Shown: positions 1 through 7,715 of the stretch, piece by piece | Layout: every line of letters starts with the position of its first letter | Position numbering within the stretch: position 1 is the stretch's first letter | Origin: Thalassobius vesicularis | GTDB taxonomy: Bacteria > Pseudomonadota > Alphaproteobacteria > Rhodobacterales > Rhodobacteraceae | Direction of reading: 5' to 3' | Assembly (NCBI RefSeq): GCF_004799325.1 | Contig: NZ_SSMD01000008.1 | Coordinates: 62,001 to 126,000, forward strand | DNA: 64,000 nucleotides | Translations under genes and position numbers: made by a program | Notes under the pieces: generated by a model | The model's input: the letters and a program-made list of their open reading frames with translations, nothing else | What the model was told of the DNA's origin: nothing | The model's database searches: none

Positions 1-157
1 AGCCCGCCATGTCCTTGTCGATCTTCTTCTTCATCGTCGCCTTGACGTCGATCTCGGTCAGAACGCCGAAACCAGCGTCGGCCAGCGCCGCGCGCACGCG
101 GGTCTCTGCGTCGTCAATGCCGGTATTTGCCAGCAGGCGGTCATGAGTGTATGCCAT
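1..157 (-). CDS. DUF302 family protein, partial (runs off window)
   Basis: The N-terminal 52 residues are visible (MAYTHDRLLANTGIDD...), followed by the window edge. The pattern of a short strand, an amphipathic helix and 'GFGVLTEIDVKATMKKKI' is typical of DUF302, a small alpha/beta domain of unknown function. The ATG at 157-155 is preceded on the minus strand by an AAAGGACAG purine stretch that can serve as ribosome binding site. It lies downstream of the EF-hand gene on the same strand, about 75 bases away, so the two could be co-transcribed. DUF302 proteins are often found beside metal and envelope-stress genes, which fits the neighbourhood, but no specific function can be given. Confidence 0.8.
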   Translation of the reverse strand, partial: MAYTHDRLLANTGIDDAETRVRAALADAGFGVLTEIDVKATMKKKIDKDMAG

Positions 158-232
158 TCTGTCTGTCCTTTCGTGGTCAAGGCCCGGCCCCGCAGTCTGC
201 GGGACCGGGCGAGGGGTGGCGGAAAGGCGGGC

Positions 233-853
233 TCAGTTGTTGCCCATGCGGCCCTGGCCGGGTGTCCCCATCATGCCGCCGTCGCGCTGCATGCCACCAT
301 TCGGTCCGGGCATCATGCCGTCGCGCATCGTCTGCATGCGCTCCATCATGTCGGCAGGCTTGACGATTTCTGCCACCGACACCGCGCCGTCGCCATCGTC
401 GTCGAGGAACTGGAAGCGGTCCACCATGGTTTCGCGGATGAGCGCGCTGTGGAGCGTCTCGAATTCGGCGAGCGACAGGGTTTCGTCGCCATCGGCATCG
501 TATTCCGCCAGCAGGGCTTGCAATCCTTCGTGGGCTTCTTCGGGCGTCACCGTGCCATCGCCATCGGCGTCGAACCGCTCCAGGCCCATGCCCATCAGCG
601 ACGCGCCGCCGCCCATCATGCCCTGGCCCATGCCGCCCATGGGCCCACCGGAGCCCATCATGCCCATGCCGCCCTGCATCATTTGCCCATGCATCCGCAT
701 CATCATCTGCATCATGTCATGATTTCCGGCGGCCGGACCCTGCGCTCCCGGAGCACCCTGGCCACCATGCCCGTGATTGCCTGCGGCCAAGGCTGCACCG
801 CCCAGAGCCATAAAGATGGCGGTCGCTGCCGCGAGTTTCGCTGTGGTTTTCAT
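233..853 (-). CDS. Secreted Met-rich EF-hand protein
   Basis: This 206-residue protein starts with a clear Sec signal peptide (MKTTAKLAAATAIFMALGG, cleaved near ALAAG). A Met/Gly-rich stretch follows at roughly residues 42-92, with about twenty methionines and a few histidines. Three EF-hand loops come next: DADGDGTVTPEE, DADGDETLSLAE and DDDGDGAVSVAE, each with Asp at positions 1, 3 and 5. The C-terminus is again rich in Met and Gly. The EF-hands imply calcium binding in the periplasm. The Met-rich part resembles segments that bind Cu(I), which fits the neighbouring copper-type genes but is inference. The start at 853 is chosen because it gives the signal peptide and has an AGAAAGGA site upstream; the frame extends further upstream without signal features. 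Confidence 0.85.
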   Translation of the reverse strand: MKTTAKLAAATAIFMALGGAALAAGNHGHGGQGAPGAQGPAAGNHDMMQMMMRMHGQMMQGGMGMMGSGGPMGGMGQGMMGGGASLMGMGLERFDADGDGTVTPEEAHEGLQALLAEYDADGDETLSLAEFETLHSALIRETMVDRFQFLDDDGDGAVSVAEIVKPADMMERMQTMRDGMMPGPNGGMQRDGGMMGTPGQGRMGNN

Positions 854-933
854 GTCTGTATCCTTTCTCGTGTGAAACGCCTCACCGACATGGGAAGACA
901 TGAAGGACCGCCAAGGCCGTGTCATTCCCGATC

Positions 934-980
934 TTGTATCCGTTCGTCGCAATGCGCGTAGCTGATACAAAGCGTTACAA
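934..980. promoter_or_regulatory. Candidate response-regulator box (GATACA-N4-GTTACAA) in divergent promoter region
   Basis: The intergenic region between the EF-hand gene and the response regulator carries GATACAAAGCGTTACAA at 964-980. This is two half-sites (GATACA and GTTACA) exactly 10 bp apart, a spacing typical of OmpR-family tandem sites. An inverted copy of the first half-site, TTGTATC, lies at 934-940. The same 17-base architecture recurs at 7096-7112 in the other divergent regulatory region of this island. The box ends 43 bases before the response-regulator start, which fits autoregulation. Assignment to the adjacent regulator is inference. Confidence 0.5.
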
Positions 981-1023
981 TCCCGGTGCTGACCGCGCGC
1001 CGCCACACTGCCAAATGAGAAGT

Positions 1024-1746
1024 ATGAACAGTTTGCCGCATATCCTCGTCGTCGACGATCACCGCCAGATCCGGGACTCGGTCACGCGATTTCTGGAACG
1101 CAATGGCATGCGGGCGACGGCGGCCAAGGATGCCCGGGAGATGGACGAAAAGCTCGCGAAAGGTCACTTCGACCTGATGGTGCTCGACGTCATGATGCCG
1201 GGCGAGGACGGGCTTTCGATCTGCAAGCGCCTGTCGGCCGAGAAACGGCTTCCGATCATCATGCTCACGGCCCTCGGGCAGGATCAGGACCGGATCGTGG
1301 GCCTCGAGATCGGCGCGGACGACTATCTGCCGAAACCGTTCAACCCCCGCGAGCTGTTGGCACGGATCAAGGCGGTCCTGCGCCGCGCGCCCGAGGAGAG
1401 ACGCGAGGCCGGGCCGCTTTCGGGGCGCATCCTGCGGTTCGGCGGACTGACGCTCGATACCGACGCGCACATGCTGACCGACCGGGACGGCAATCGCGTG
1501 CAACTGACGACGGCGGATTTCCGGCTGTTGACGGTCCTTCTGGCGCGTCCGCGCACGGTTCTGAGCCGCGAGCAGCTTCTCGACCTCACGGCCGGGCGCG
1601 CGGCGGGGCCGCTCGATCGTACGATCGACAACCAGATCAGCCGGCTGCGGCGCAAGATCGAGATGGACCCGTTGCGCCCGACGCTCATCACCACCGTGCG
1701 AAGCCAGGGCTACAGTCTGAACGCCGATGTCGAGGTGGTCGAATGA
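1024..1746 (+). CDS. OmpR/PhoB-family response regulator
   Basis: This is a 240-residue two-domain regulator. The receiver domain has the acidic pair D11/D12, the phospho-acceptor D55 in 'LMVLDVMMPG', T82 in 'IIMLTALG' and K104 in 'DDYLPKPF'. The C-terminal half is a winged-helix Trans_reg_C domain ('LTTADFRLLTVLLARPRTVLSREQLLDL' region, ending in '...VRSQGYSL'). The stop overlaps the start of the histidine kinase gene as ATGA, so the pair is translationally coupled. Starts at 1015 (MRSMNS) and 1024 (MNSLPH) are both possible; 1024 gives the normal short lead into the first strand. Context next to multicopper oxidase, cupredoxin and Scs genes suggests a copper- or redox-responsive system, by inference only. 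Confidence 0.92.
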   Translation: MNSLPHILVVDDHRQIRDSVTRFLERNGMRATAAKDAREMDEKLAKGHFDLMVLDVMMPGEDGLSICKRLSAEKRLPIIMLTALGQDQDRIVGLEIGADDYLPKPFNPRELLARIKAVLRRAPEERREAGPLSGRILRFGGLTLDTDAHMLTDRDGNRVQLTTADFRLLTVLLARPRTVLSREQLLDLTAGRAAGPLDRTIDNQISRLRRKIEMDPLRPTLITTVRSQGYSLNADVEVVE

Positions 1747-3164
1747 CCCGGCCGCGGATAGGCAGCCTGCGCGCGCAACTCGTGCTTCTCATCCTCGGGG
1801 CCCTGGGCCTAGCGCAGGTGGTGAGCCTGTGGCTCTTCGCGGACGAGCGCAGCCTTGCCGTCCGCGCCGCCCTGGGTTTCGAGGCGGCGGGGCGAGCCGC
1901 CAATGTCGTGCGGCTGCTGGAAGAAGCGCCGCCCGATCTGTCCGCGTCCATCGTGCGGGCGGCGAACTCACCGCTCGTGCGGTTCGGTCTTGCGCCCGCG
2001 CCAAGCGTGACCGTGCCCGACCATCATCACGCAGACTACATCGAAACGCGGGTCCGGGCCTTGCTTGGCGACAGCTTCAGTCGCGACATCAGGGTCAACC
2101 TGAGGGAAACCACCCTCCCTCTTCATCCGATCCCGAATCTATCCCCGCAAATGGCCGAGATGCATCAGGACATGATGCGCGGCCGAATGCAGGCGGTCGA
2201 GATGACTTTGTCCATCGCGCTCTCCGGCGGTCAGTGGCTGAACGTCGCCACTCGGTTCGAACGCCCGCCATTGCAATGGCCGCTATCGTCCTTTCTCGCC
2301 TTCGGGCTGACGGCCGGGTTGATCCTCGTCGCGGCGTTCTGGTTCGTGATGACCCGTCTGACCGGGCCGCTCCGCGATCTGTCGCGCGCCGCCGAGGACC
2401 TGGGGCGCGGCGACGTGCGTGAGCCGCTGCCTGTCGCCGGCCCCGACGAGGTGCGCGACCTAACCCGCGCGTTCAATCGCATGCAGGATCGGCTGACGCG
2501 ATTTGTCGCGGACCGCACCCGCATTCTCGCCGCGGTCAGCCATGATCTGCGCTCGCCGCTCACGGCGATGCGGTTCGATGCAGAACTCGTCGAAGACGAG
2601 CAGACCCGCGAGAGCCTGATCGCGTCCATCGACGAGATGCAGGCCATGGCCGAGGCCACGCTCGACTTCGCCGAGGGGCTGGCCGGGCGCGAAGCCTCGG
2701 AGCTCGTCGACCTGCCCGACTGGCTCGAAACCCTGGCGGGTGACAAGGCCACGCCGTTCGTGCTGACCGGCGGCCCGCCGATGACGGTGCGCATTCGCCC
2801 GCTCGCCCTGCGCAGGGCCGTTCGCAACCTGGTCGAGAACGCCACCCGATATGGTGGCAGCGCCACGGTCGGCTGGCACCGCGCGGGCGACGATCTGGTG
2901 ATCGAGATCACCGATGATGGCCCCGGCATACCCGAGGAAGAGCTCGATGAGGTCTTCGCGCCGTTTCACCGGCTGGAAGCGTCCCGTTCGCTCGAAACCG
3001 GGGGGCATGGGCTGGGCCTTGCCATAGCGCGGGCGATCGTGCGCGGACACGGGGGCGACATCCGGCTTGAAAATCGGGCCGAAGGCGGTCTGAGGGCATC
3101 GATCTTCATCCCGCTGGCGGAGGACACACAAAACAACGACCAGACGAAGCAGAAGGAGACCTGA
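1743..3164 (+). CDS. Sensor histidine kinase (EnvZ-like architecture)
   Basis: This 473-residue membrane kinase is the partner of the preceding regulator. TM1 lies at about residues 11-32, and a periplasmic sensor of about 145 residues follows. TM2 lies at about 181-203, with a HAMP linker after it. The H-box 'AAVSHDLRSPLTAMR' has the phospho-acceptor H267, the N-box is 'RNLVENATRYGG', and the G-boxes are 'DDGPGIPEEELDEVFAPFHR' and 'GHGLGLAIARAIVRGHGGD'. The periplasmic part contains a VPDHHHADY cluster (about residues 91-99) and several Met residues near 140-155, which could bind a metal such as copper; that is inference. It overlaps the regulator by 4 bases. Confidence 0.93.
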   Translation: MTRPRIGSLRAQLVLLILGALGLAQVVSLWLFADERSLAVRAALGFEAAGRAANVVRLLEEAPPDLSASIVRAANSPLVRFGLAPAPSVTVPDHHHADYIETRVRALLGDSFSRDIRVNLRETTLPLHPIPNLSPQMAEMHQDMMRGRMQAVEMTLSIALSGGQWLNVATRFERPPLQWPLSSFLAFGLTAGLILVAAFWFVMTRLTGPLRDLSRAAEDLGRGDVREPLPVAGPDEVRDLTRAFNRMQDRLTRFVADRTRILAAVSHDLRSPLTAMRFDAELVEDEQTRESLIASIDEMQAMAEATLDFAEGLAGREASELVDLPDWLETLAGDKATPFVLTGGPPMTVRIRPLALRRAVRNLVENATRYGGSATVGWHRAGDDLVIEITDDGPGIPEEELDEVFAPFHRLEASRSLETGGHGLGLAIARAIVRGHGGDIRLENRAEGGLRASIFIPLAEDTQNNDQTKQKET

Positions 3165-3165
3165 A

Positions 3166-3486
3166 ATGAGACGAACGGCAATCTGGACAACCATCGGGCT
3201 TGCGGCGCCGACACTGGCCGCCGCGGACCCCGGGGAAAACTGGCAAGGAGGATATGGTCACATGATGTGGGATGGCGGGTACGGCATGTTCGGCGGGCTG
3301 ATGATGATCCTGTTCTGGGGTGTCGTCATCGCCCTGATTGTTTTTGCCGTGAAATGGTTCACCGACAATCAGGGCGGCGGAAATCGCGGAAAGCGCGATG
3401 CGGTGGACATCCTGCGCGAACGCTTCGCTTCGGGCGAGATCGACGAGGAAGAGTTCGACCGGCGGCGAAAGGCGCTGGAAAAGTGA
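3166..3486 (+). CDS. Small SHOCT-domain membrane protein
   Basis: This is a 106-residue protein beginning one base after the kinase stop. It has an N-terminal signal-like segment, a Met/Gly/Trp-rich stretch (GHMMWDGGYGMFGG), one transmembrane helix (LMMILFWGVVIALIVFAVKW) and a C-terminal SHOCT motif ('DAVDILRERFASGEIDEEEFDRRRKALEK'). SHOCT is a short C-terminal domain thought to mediate oligomerisation. Proteins of this design commonly sit beside copper or heavy-metal resistance genes in proteobacteria. It probably shares the regulator/kinase transcript. Its exact role is unknown. Confidence 0.85.
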   Translation: MRRTAIWTTIGLAAPTLAAADPGENWQGGYGHMMWDGGYGMFGGLMMILFWGVVIALIVFAVKWFTDNQGGGNRGKRDAVDILRERFASGEIDEEEFDRRRKALEK

Positions 3487-3520
3487 GGCCGGCACTCGGC
3501 CGTTCCCGCCGCGGCGGGAA
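3487..3520. terminator. Possible bidirectional hairpin between convergent genes
   Basis: An 18-bp perfect palindrome, TTCCCGCCGCGGCGGGAA, at 3503-3520 lies between the convergent SHOCT and ScsB-like genes. A weaker GGCCG/CGGCC pair precedes it at 3487-3501. There is no T-tract, so factor-independent termination is uncertain; the position and symmetry are the only support. Confidence 0.3.
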
Positions 3521-3585
3521 TGGTCGAAACCATTGCCACGAAAAGCAGCGCCTGCCGCACCCCGAAACAGGTGAGGCACGTGCGT

Positions 3586-5712
3586 TCAAGGCTGGCCGGC
3601 GATGTCCCGTTCTTCCCCAACGGCATCGTCGAGCGCCGCCATGACCACGTCCGGGGTCAGCAGTTCCGGCAGGACGATGCCGTCCGGGGCGGCCGGACCA
3701 TAGACCGCATTGAACGGAATACCGTAACGGTCGAAGCTTTCCAGATAGCGCGAAATCGCCGGATCGGGCCGCGTCCAGTCGGCTTGCATGGGGGTGACGC
3801 CCTCGGCCGCAAGCGCCGAGACAACCGGTTCGCGGTCCAGCACGAGCGCCTTGTTTGCCTTGCACGTCAGGCACCAATCGGCCGTGACGTCCACGAACAC
3901 GACCTCGCCCCTCGAGACACGGCGGGCGATCTCGGCCCTGTCGAAGCGCACCCACTCGGTCACCTGAGACGAAAGCGCGCGGGGCGTTGATGTGTCGGCC
4001 AGATCTCCCGCCGCGAAGAGTATGATCCCCACGAGGGGCAGCGCGAGCCCGGCACGAACTGTGCACCGCAGCCTCGACAACGACAGCAGCATCACGAGAC
4101 CGGCGGTCATCCCGAGGACCGCGAGCATCGTGGTCGTGCCGGCCACGCCCCGCAGCACCCAGACCAGCCAAGCCGCGGTGACGGCCAGCAAAAGGCCCAG
4201 CATCACCCGAAGCGCGATCATCCACCGCCCCGGCCTGGGGAGGTGACGGACCAGACCGGGGCGGGCCGCGACCAGCAGGTAGGGGGCGGCGAGCCCCAGC
4301 CCGAGGAAGGTGAAGACCAGCGCGATATCCACGCCGCGCCCGGCCAGCGCGAAGGCAATCGCGGTCCCGAGAAAGGGTGCGGAGCAGGGCGTGGCCAGCA
4401 CCGCGGCGAAGGCACCGGTCAGGAAATCGCCAACATGCCCCCCGGCGCCGCCGGCCCGCGCAAGCCGGGTCTGCAGGCTTGGAGGCAGGCTGATCTCGAA
4501 GGCGCCCGCGAGGTTCGCCGCGAAGATGGCGAGGATGGCCACCATCAGCGCAAGGAAGACCGGGTTCTGGAATTGCAGGCCCCAGCCAACGGTGACCCCC
4601 GCCTGCCGCAGCGCGAAAAGGACTGCGGCGAGGCCCCACATGAAGGCCATGACCCCCGCGGCCGAGGCGAGGAAGCCCCATCGCACGCGCGCGCGACCGG
4701 CACCTTCCAGCTTCATGGCAGAGGACAGCTTTATCGACAGCACCGGCAGTACGCAGGGCATGACGTTCAGGATCACCCCGCCCAGGAAGGCCGTCAGGGC
4801 GATCCAGACCATGCTGGAAAGCGGCGCGGTGGTGCGGGCTTCGGTGTAGGGCGGGGGCGGCGCGGTCGCGACCCTGTCCGGCGTCACGGTCACGGCCCAG
4901 CCATCGGTGTCGGTCGCGGTGAGCGATATCGCGGCCGTTGGATCGGCGGGCGGCGATATGATGGGCAGGCGCGCCCAGAGCAGATCGCCATCCTCACCCA
5001 GCCTGATGTCAGGGGTTCCGAGAGAGGCACCTTCGCCCAGTTCCGGGAACACATCCGGCGCCTCGAAGGGCGAGGAGCGCCGCAGCGTCACGGTCAGCGC
5101 GGTTACGTCGGCATCGACATGCGCGGTGGCGGACCGAATGCCCCCGTCTTCCGCCCCAACCGGGACGCGACCCGCGTAATCGGCGATGCGCGCCGCGCTG
5201 TCCGGGTCGATCGACGTGCCTTGGGGCAGGTCCAGCGACAGGCTGAAATCCTGCGGCACGCAAACATCGGAGCAGGTCAGCAGCGTCACCGAGGCGGAGA
5301 GATGGGCAGGCTGGCCCGGCTGTTCCAGCGCGATGCGCAGCGGAAAGACGACCTCGCCGTGATAGCCGTAATTCTCGATGCCGAAGGCAGTGAACCGCTC
5401 GGGCGCGGGCCATTGAAATTCGACCTCGGCCACGTTGCGCGACCCGGTCCAGTCGATTTCGGGTGGGAAGCCCACCTCGCCGGGTGTGCGCCAATAGGTT
5501 TTCCAGCCCTCGCCAAGCGCCAGCGCCAGCCCCGCCGAAACCGTCCCCGCGCCGGGCGCGATGCCGTTTTCGGCCGTGATGAGCTGCGCGCTGACCGCCG
5601 GTGTCGCCGCTCGTTCCGATGTCGCAGCCAGAATTGCCACCGACGAGGCGACAAGAGACAAGACGCTCAATGCGATCGTCGCGGCACACTGTCTGCTCGA
5701 TCTGTTCAGCAT
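3586..5712 (-). CDS. scsB: ScsB/DsbD-like protein-disulfide reductase
   Basis: This 708-residue inner-membrane protein moves electrons from the cytoplasm to periplasmic thiol proteins. A signal segment (about residues 8-30) is followed by an N-terminal periplasmic domain with the redox pair C147/C151 (TCSDVCVP). The multi-helix DsbD core has C320 in 'NVMPCVLPVL' and C443 in 'ATPCSAPFLG'. The C-terminal thioredoxin-like domain has WCLTCK (C614/C617). The length and the larger N-terminal domain fit ScsB better than classic DsbD. The gene overlaps the end of the upstream DsbA-like gene by 7 bases, and ScsB and ScsC work together in copper tolerance in enterobacteria (known for that family). The gene symbol is given by family resemblance. 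Confidence 0.88.
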   Translation of the reverse strand: MLNRSSRQCAATIALSVLSLVASSVAILAATSERAATPAVSAQLITAENGIAPGAGTVSAGLALALGEGWKTYWRTPGEVGFPPEIDWTGSRNVAEVEFQWPAPERFTAFGIENYGYHGEVVFPLRIALEQPGQPAHLSASVTLLTCSDVCVPQDFSLSLDLPQGTSIDPDSAARIADYAGRVPVGAEDGGIRSATAHVDADVTALTVTLRRSSPFEAPDVFPELGEGASLGTPDIRLGEDGDLLWARLPIISPPADPTAAISLTATDTDGWAVTVTPDRVATAPPPPYTEARTTAPLSSMVWIALTAFLGGVILNVMPCVLPVLSIKLSSAMKLEGAGRARVRWGFLASAAGVMAFMWGLAAVLFALRQAGVTVGWGLQFQNPVFLALMVAILAIFAANLAGAFEISLPPSLQTRLARAGGAGGHVGDFLTGAFAAVLATPCSAPFLGTAIAFALAGRGVDIALVFTFLGLGLAAPYLLVAARPGLVRHLPRPGRWMIALRVMLGLLLAVTAAWLVWVLRGVAGTTTMLAVLGMTAGLVMLLSLSRLRCTVRAGLALPLVGIILFAAGDLADTSTPRALSSQVTEWVRFDRAEIARRVSRGEVVFVDVTADWCLTCKANKALVLDREPVVSALAAEGVTPMQADWTRPDPAISRYLESFDRYGIPFNAVYGPAAPDGIVLPELLTPDVVMAALDDAVGEERDIAGQP

Positions 5713-6476
5713 ATCCTTTGCCAGCCGTCGTCGAGTTCGATAGCGATCACGCTGCGCAACACGGCGTCCGTGATTTCGCCTTGGATGACAGTGCCGCCAA
5801 CCACCATGGCCGGCGTGCCGATGAAGCCGAATATCCGGGAAAGCGCCTTGCTGACCATGAGGTCTTCGGCGACATCCTGGCTTTGCATGTCATTTATCAG
5901 GCGCTCACCATCAATTCCGACGGTCTCGGACAATCGCAGAAGATAGTCGCGTGTCGGCTGAAACGGCGTCGTCCACAGAGCTTGCTGAAATGCGAGATAA
6001 GCACCCTGGCGTTTTGCTGCCAAAGCCGCTCTCGCCGCACGGTCAGAGCCTTCGCCGAGAAGCGGTAGCTCGTGCCAGGAAATCGCAACGCCGCTATCAA
6101 GCTGTTCGGCAATATCTGCCAAGCGCCGCATCTGCACGCGACAGTAGGGGCAGTAATAGTCCGAAAACGACGCGATCGGTACGGTCGACGGATCTTCTGC
6201 CACATCCGCGTAAAGCGCATTGCAAAGATCGGCTTCTACGGCCGCGATGGTTTCCGCTCTCAACCCGTCGTCTTGGGCTTCAAGGCCGACAAATGGGTCG
6301 AATGCGCCGGACGAGGAACTTCCGCCCGTTATCCTCCGGAAGCCTTCTGGATTCGCCAAAGGCTCAAACTCAGGCAGACCCGAGAAACGATCCAACAGGG
6401 AAGGAAGCGCCTGAAAGCCGACAACAACGCCCGCAGCGACGCCGAGAAAGGCAAGTGTCGAACGCCTGGATGTCAT
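5706..6476 (-). CDS. DsbA-family thiol oxidoreductase (ScsC-like)
   Basis: This is a 256-residue exported protein with a signal or anchor segment MTSRRSTLAFLGVAAGVVVGF whose Arg pair is compatible with Tat or Sec export. After about 100 residues comes the thioredoxin-fold active site SFSDYYCPYCRVQ. Further on are the helical insertion ('LLGEGSDRAARAALAAKRQG') and the cis-Pro loop 'FIGTPAMVVGG'. The pairing with the ScsB-like reductase just downstream, with overlap, indicates a ScsB-ScsC disulfide isomerase/reductase couple in the periplasm. The start overlaps the stop of the small lipoprotein gene as ATGA, so translation is coupled. Confidence 0.88.
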   Translation of the reverse strand: MTSRRSTLAFLGVAAGVVVGFQALPSLLDRFSGLPEFEPLANPEGFRRITGGSSSSGAFDPFVGLEAQDDGLRAETIAAVEADLCNALYADVAEDPSTVPIASFSDYYCPYCRVQMRRLADIAEQLDSGVAISWHELPLLGEGSDRAARAALAAKRQGAYLAFQQALWTTPFQPTRDYLLRLSETVGIDGERLINDMQSQDVAEDLMVSKALSRIFGFIGTPAMVVGGTVIQGEITDAVLRSVIAIELDDGWQRIC

Positions 6477-6721
6477 GGCAATTCCTGCGATCCGATGGCG
6501 AGGGCGTCGAATCCATAGCCGACCCGCCCATCATCGCAAGCGAGGGTGACGACACCGTCCGGGCCGGTCCGGATCGCGCGGCATCCATCCGGAAGCGTGA
6601 ACGCCGCGCCGCGCGTTGACAGCGTGGCGTCGGTATTCAGGCACTGCCGCACTCCCGCTCCGCAACCGGCCAGTGCAAGAAGGCCAACCAGCGCCAGTTT
6701 CGGGCGCGCGCCGTGGATCAT
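6473..6721 (-). CDS. Small putative lipoprotein
   Basis: An 82-residue protein with a lipoprotein signal: MIHGARPKLALVGLLALAGC, lipobox LAGC, Cys near residue 20. The mature part is only about 60 residues and contains three more Cys (QCLN, DGCRA, LACDD), which is notable in a thiol-redox operon. No family is recognised. The ATG at 6721 gives the best signal peptide; an ATG at 6745 and a TTG at 6757 are in frame but would overlap the upstream gene. Its stop overlaps the ScsC-like start. It could be a substrate or accessory of the Scs pair, which is inference. Confidence 0.65.
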   Translation of the reverse strand: MIHGARPKLALVGLLALAGCGAGVRQCLNTDATLSTRGAAFTLPDGCRAIRTGPDGVVTLACDDGRVGYGFDALAIGSQELP

Positions 6722-6731
6722 TACCGTGCAA

Positions 6732-7034
6732 TCAGCGCGGGGCATGGACCGGGACAACCGCCGGGCCTTGTTCGGGGTTCTCGTCCGGGGTCTTCTCCCG
6801 GGGATTTGCGGTGTTGTCGTGGCAGGATCTGCCCATCATCCGATGCATCACGACATGCGCCCCGAGGCACAGCGCCAGCGGGGCCAGAAGGCCGAGGTTG
6901 CCCGCAAGCCCGCCGAGCGTTCCGCCCGCGACAATGTAGACGCCAAGCGGGACGAGCATCACGGCACAACAGGCCAGCATGCCAAGCTTCATTCCGGCAC
7001 CATTCGATAAAAAGTTCCTTGGGTTCCAGGACAT
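6732..7034 (-). CDS. DUF2933 small membrane protein
   Basis: This 100-residue protein has two hydrophobic helices (LGMLACCAVMLVPLGVYIV and LGLLAPLALCLGAHVVMHRMM) and a Met/His/Cys tail (HRMMGRSCHDN), then a charged Pro-rich end. The helix pair followed by a His/Met/Cys-containing tail matches DUF2933, found next to copper-handling genes in many proteobacteria. The ATG at 7034 is chosen because GGAGG lies five bases upstream; an in-frame GTG one codon earlier is too close to the site. It is the first gene of the leftward operon that continues into the lipoprotein, ScsC-like and ScsB-like genes. Confidence 0.75.
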   Translation of the reverse strand: MSWNPRNFLSNGAGMKLGMLACCAVMLVPLGVYIVAGGTLGGLAGNLGLLAPLALCLGAHVVMHRMMGRSCHDNTANPREKTPDENPEQGPAVVPVHAPR

Positions 7035-7095
7035 CACATCCTCCGCAACACTCTACCGGCCGCACGTTAGGTGCCTTTTCCGGGTGAAGGTCAAG

Positions 7096-7112
7096 GATAC
7101 ATTCGGTTACAA
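7096..7112. promoter_or_regulatory. Second copy of the GATACA-N4-GTTACAA box
   Basis: GATACATTCGGTTACAA lies between the leftward DUF2933-Scs operon (start 7034) and the rightward cytochrome/multicopper oxidase operon (start 7251). Its two half-sites are 10 bp apart, exactly as at 964-980 upstream of the response regulator. The rest of the 7035-7250 intergenic region holds no gene. The shared element suggests that one OmpR-type regulator controls the whole island. Confidence 0.5.
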
Positions 7113-7250
7113 AAAACACGGGGCTAACGGATTGCAACGTGGCTGAGAGCCGGTAAAAAAAATCCTCAAGTTTCGAGCGGTCTGAACCCACAGTGCCTTG
7201 GCCGGCGCCTGGGTGGAGTGGAGCAGATCAAAGGCAAGAAAAGGGCAAAC

Positions 7251-7715
7251 ATGAACAAGCTCGGGCTTCTCATCGGCGGTGTGTTTGTCGCCGGGCTTGG
7301 CGTGGCGATCTGGGAACTCACGCAACCGGCCGAGCCACCGGCAGGGACGATGGTTCACCCGGAGCCAACAGCCCTGAACGACCTGGCCGAGGGCGCGCCC
7401 ATCGTCGAAGTTCGGCTTCCCGAACAGTTGTCGCCCGAGGCGGCGATCGGTCAACGCGCCTTCGAAGCCGTGTGTGCGGCGTGTCACGGGGCCAACGCGG
7501 CCGGTCAGAACGGTGTCGCGCCGCCGCTGATCCACCGCACCTATGAGCCGAGCCATCATTCGAACGAAGCCTTTCAGATGGCGGTTCGGAACGGCGTGCG
7601 CGCCCATCACTGGCCCTTCGGCAACATGCCCCCGATCGAGGGTCTGACCCGCGCCGACGTTCAGTATATCACCCGCTACATCCGCGAGGTGCAGCGCGAG
7701 AACGGAATCAATTGA
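7251..7715 (+). CDS. Monoheme c-type cytochrome, membrane-anchored
   Basis: A 154-residue protein with an N-terminal helix MNKLGLLIGGVFVAGLGVAIW that is either a signal peptide or an uncleaved anchor, then a cytochrome c domain with the heme site VCAACHGAN and a later Met ligand candidate in 'PFGNMPPIEGLT'. The C-terminal helix 'ADVQYITRYIREVQREN' is typical of class I cytochromes. The start at 7251 has AAAGGG upstream and gives the signal helix. It is the first gene of a tightly packed operon with cupredoxin and multicopper oxidase, so it may carry electrons to or from those copper proteins in the periplasm (inference). Confidence 0.87.
   Translation: MNKLGLLIGGVFVAGLGVAIWELTQPAEPPAGTMVHPEPTALNDLAEGAPIVEVRLPEQLSPEAAIGQRAFEAVCAACHGANAAGQNGVAPPLIHRTYEPSHHSNEAFQMAVRNGVRAHHWPFGNMPPIEGLTRADVQYITRYIREVQRENGIN

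Noticed and set aside
143-961. Long plus-strand frames opposite the EF-hand gene
   Set aside because: They read His/Pro/Ala-rich runs that are the complement of the Met-rich and EF-hand coding sequence; the minus strand has a signal peptide and three EF-hands.
4243-5946. A 567-codon open frame antisense to the ScsB-like gene
   Set aside because: Its composition is dominated by Arg, Gly and Glu as expected from reverse reading; ScsB motifs on the minus strand are complete.
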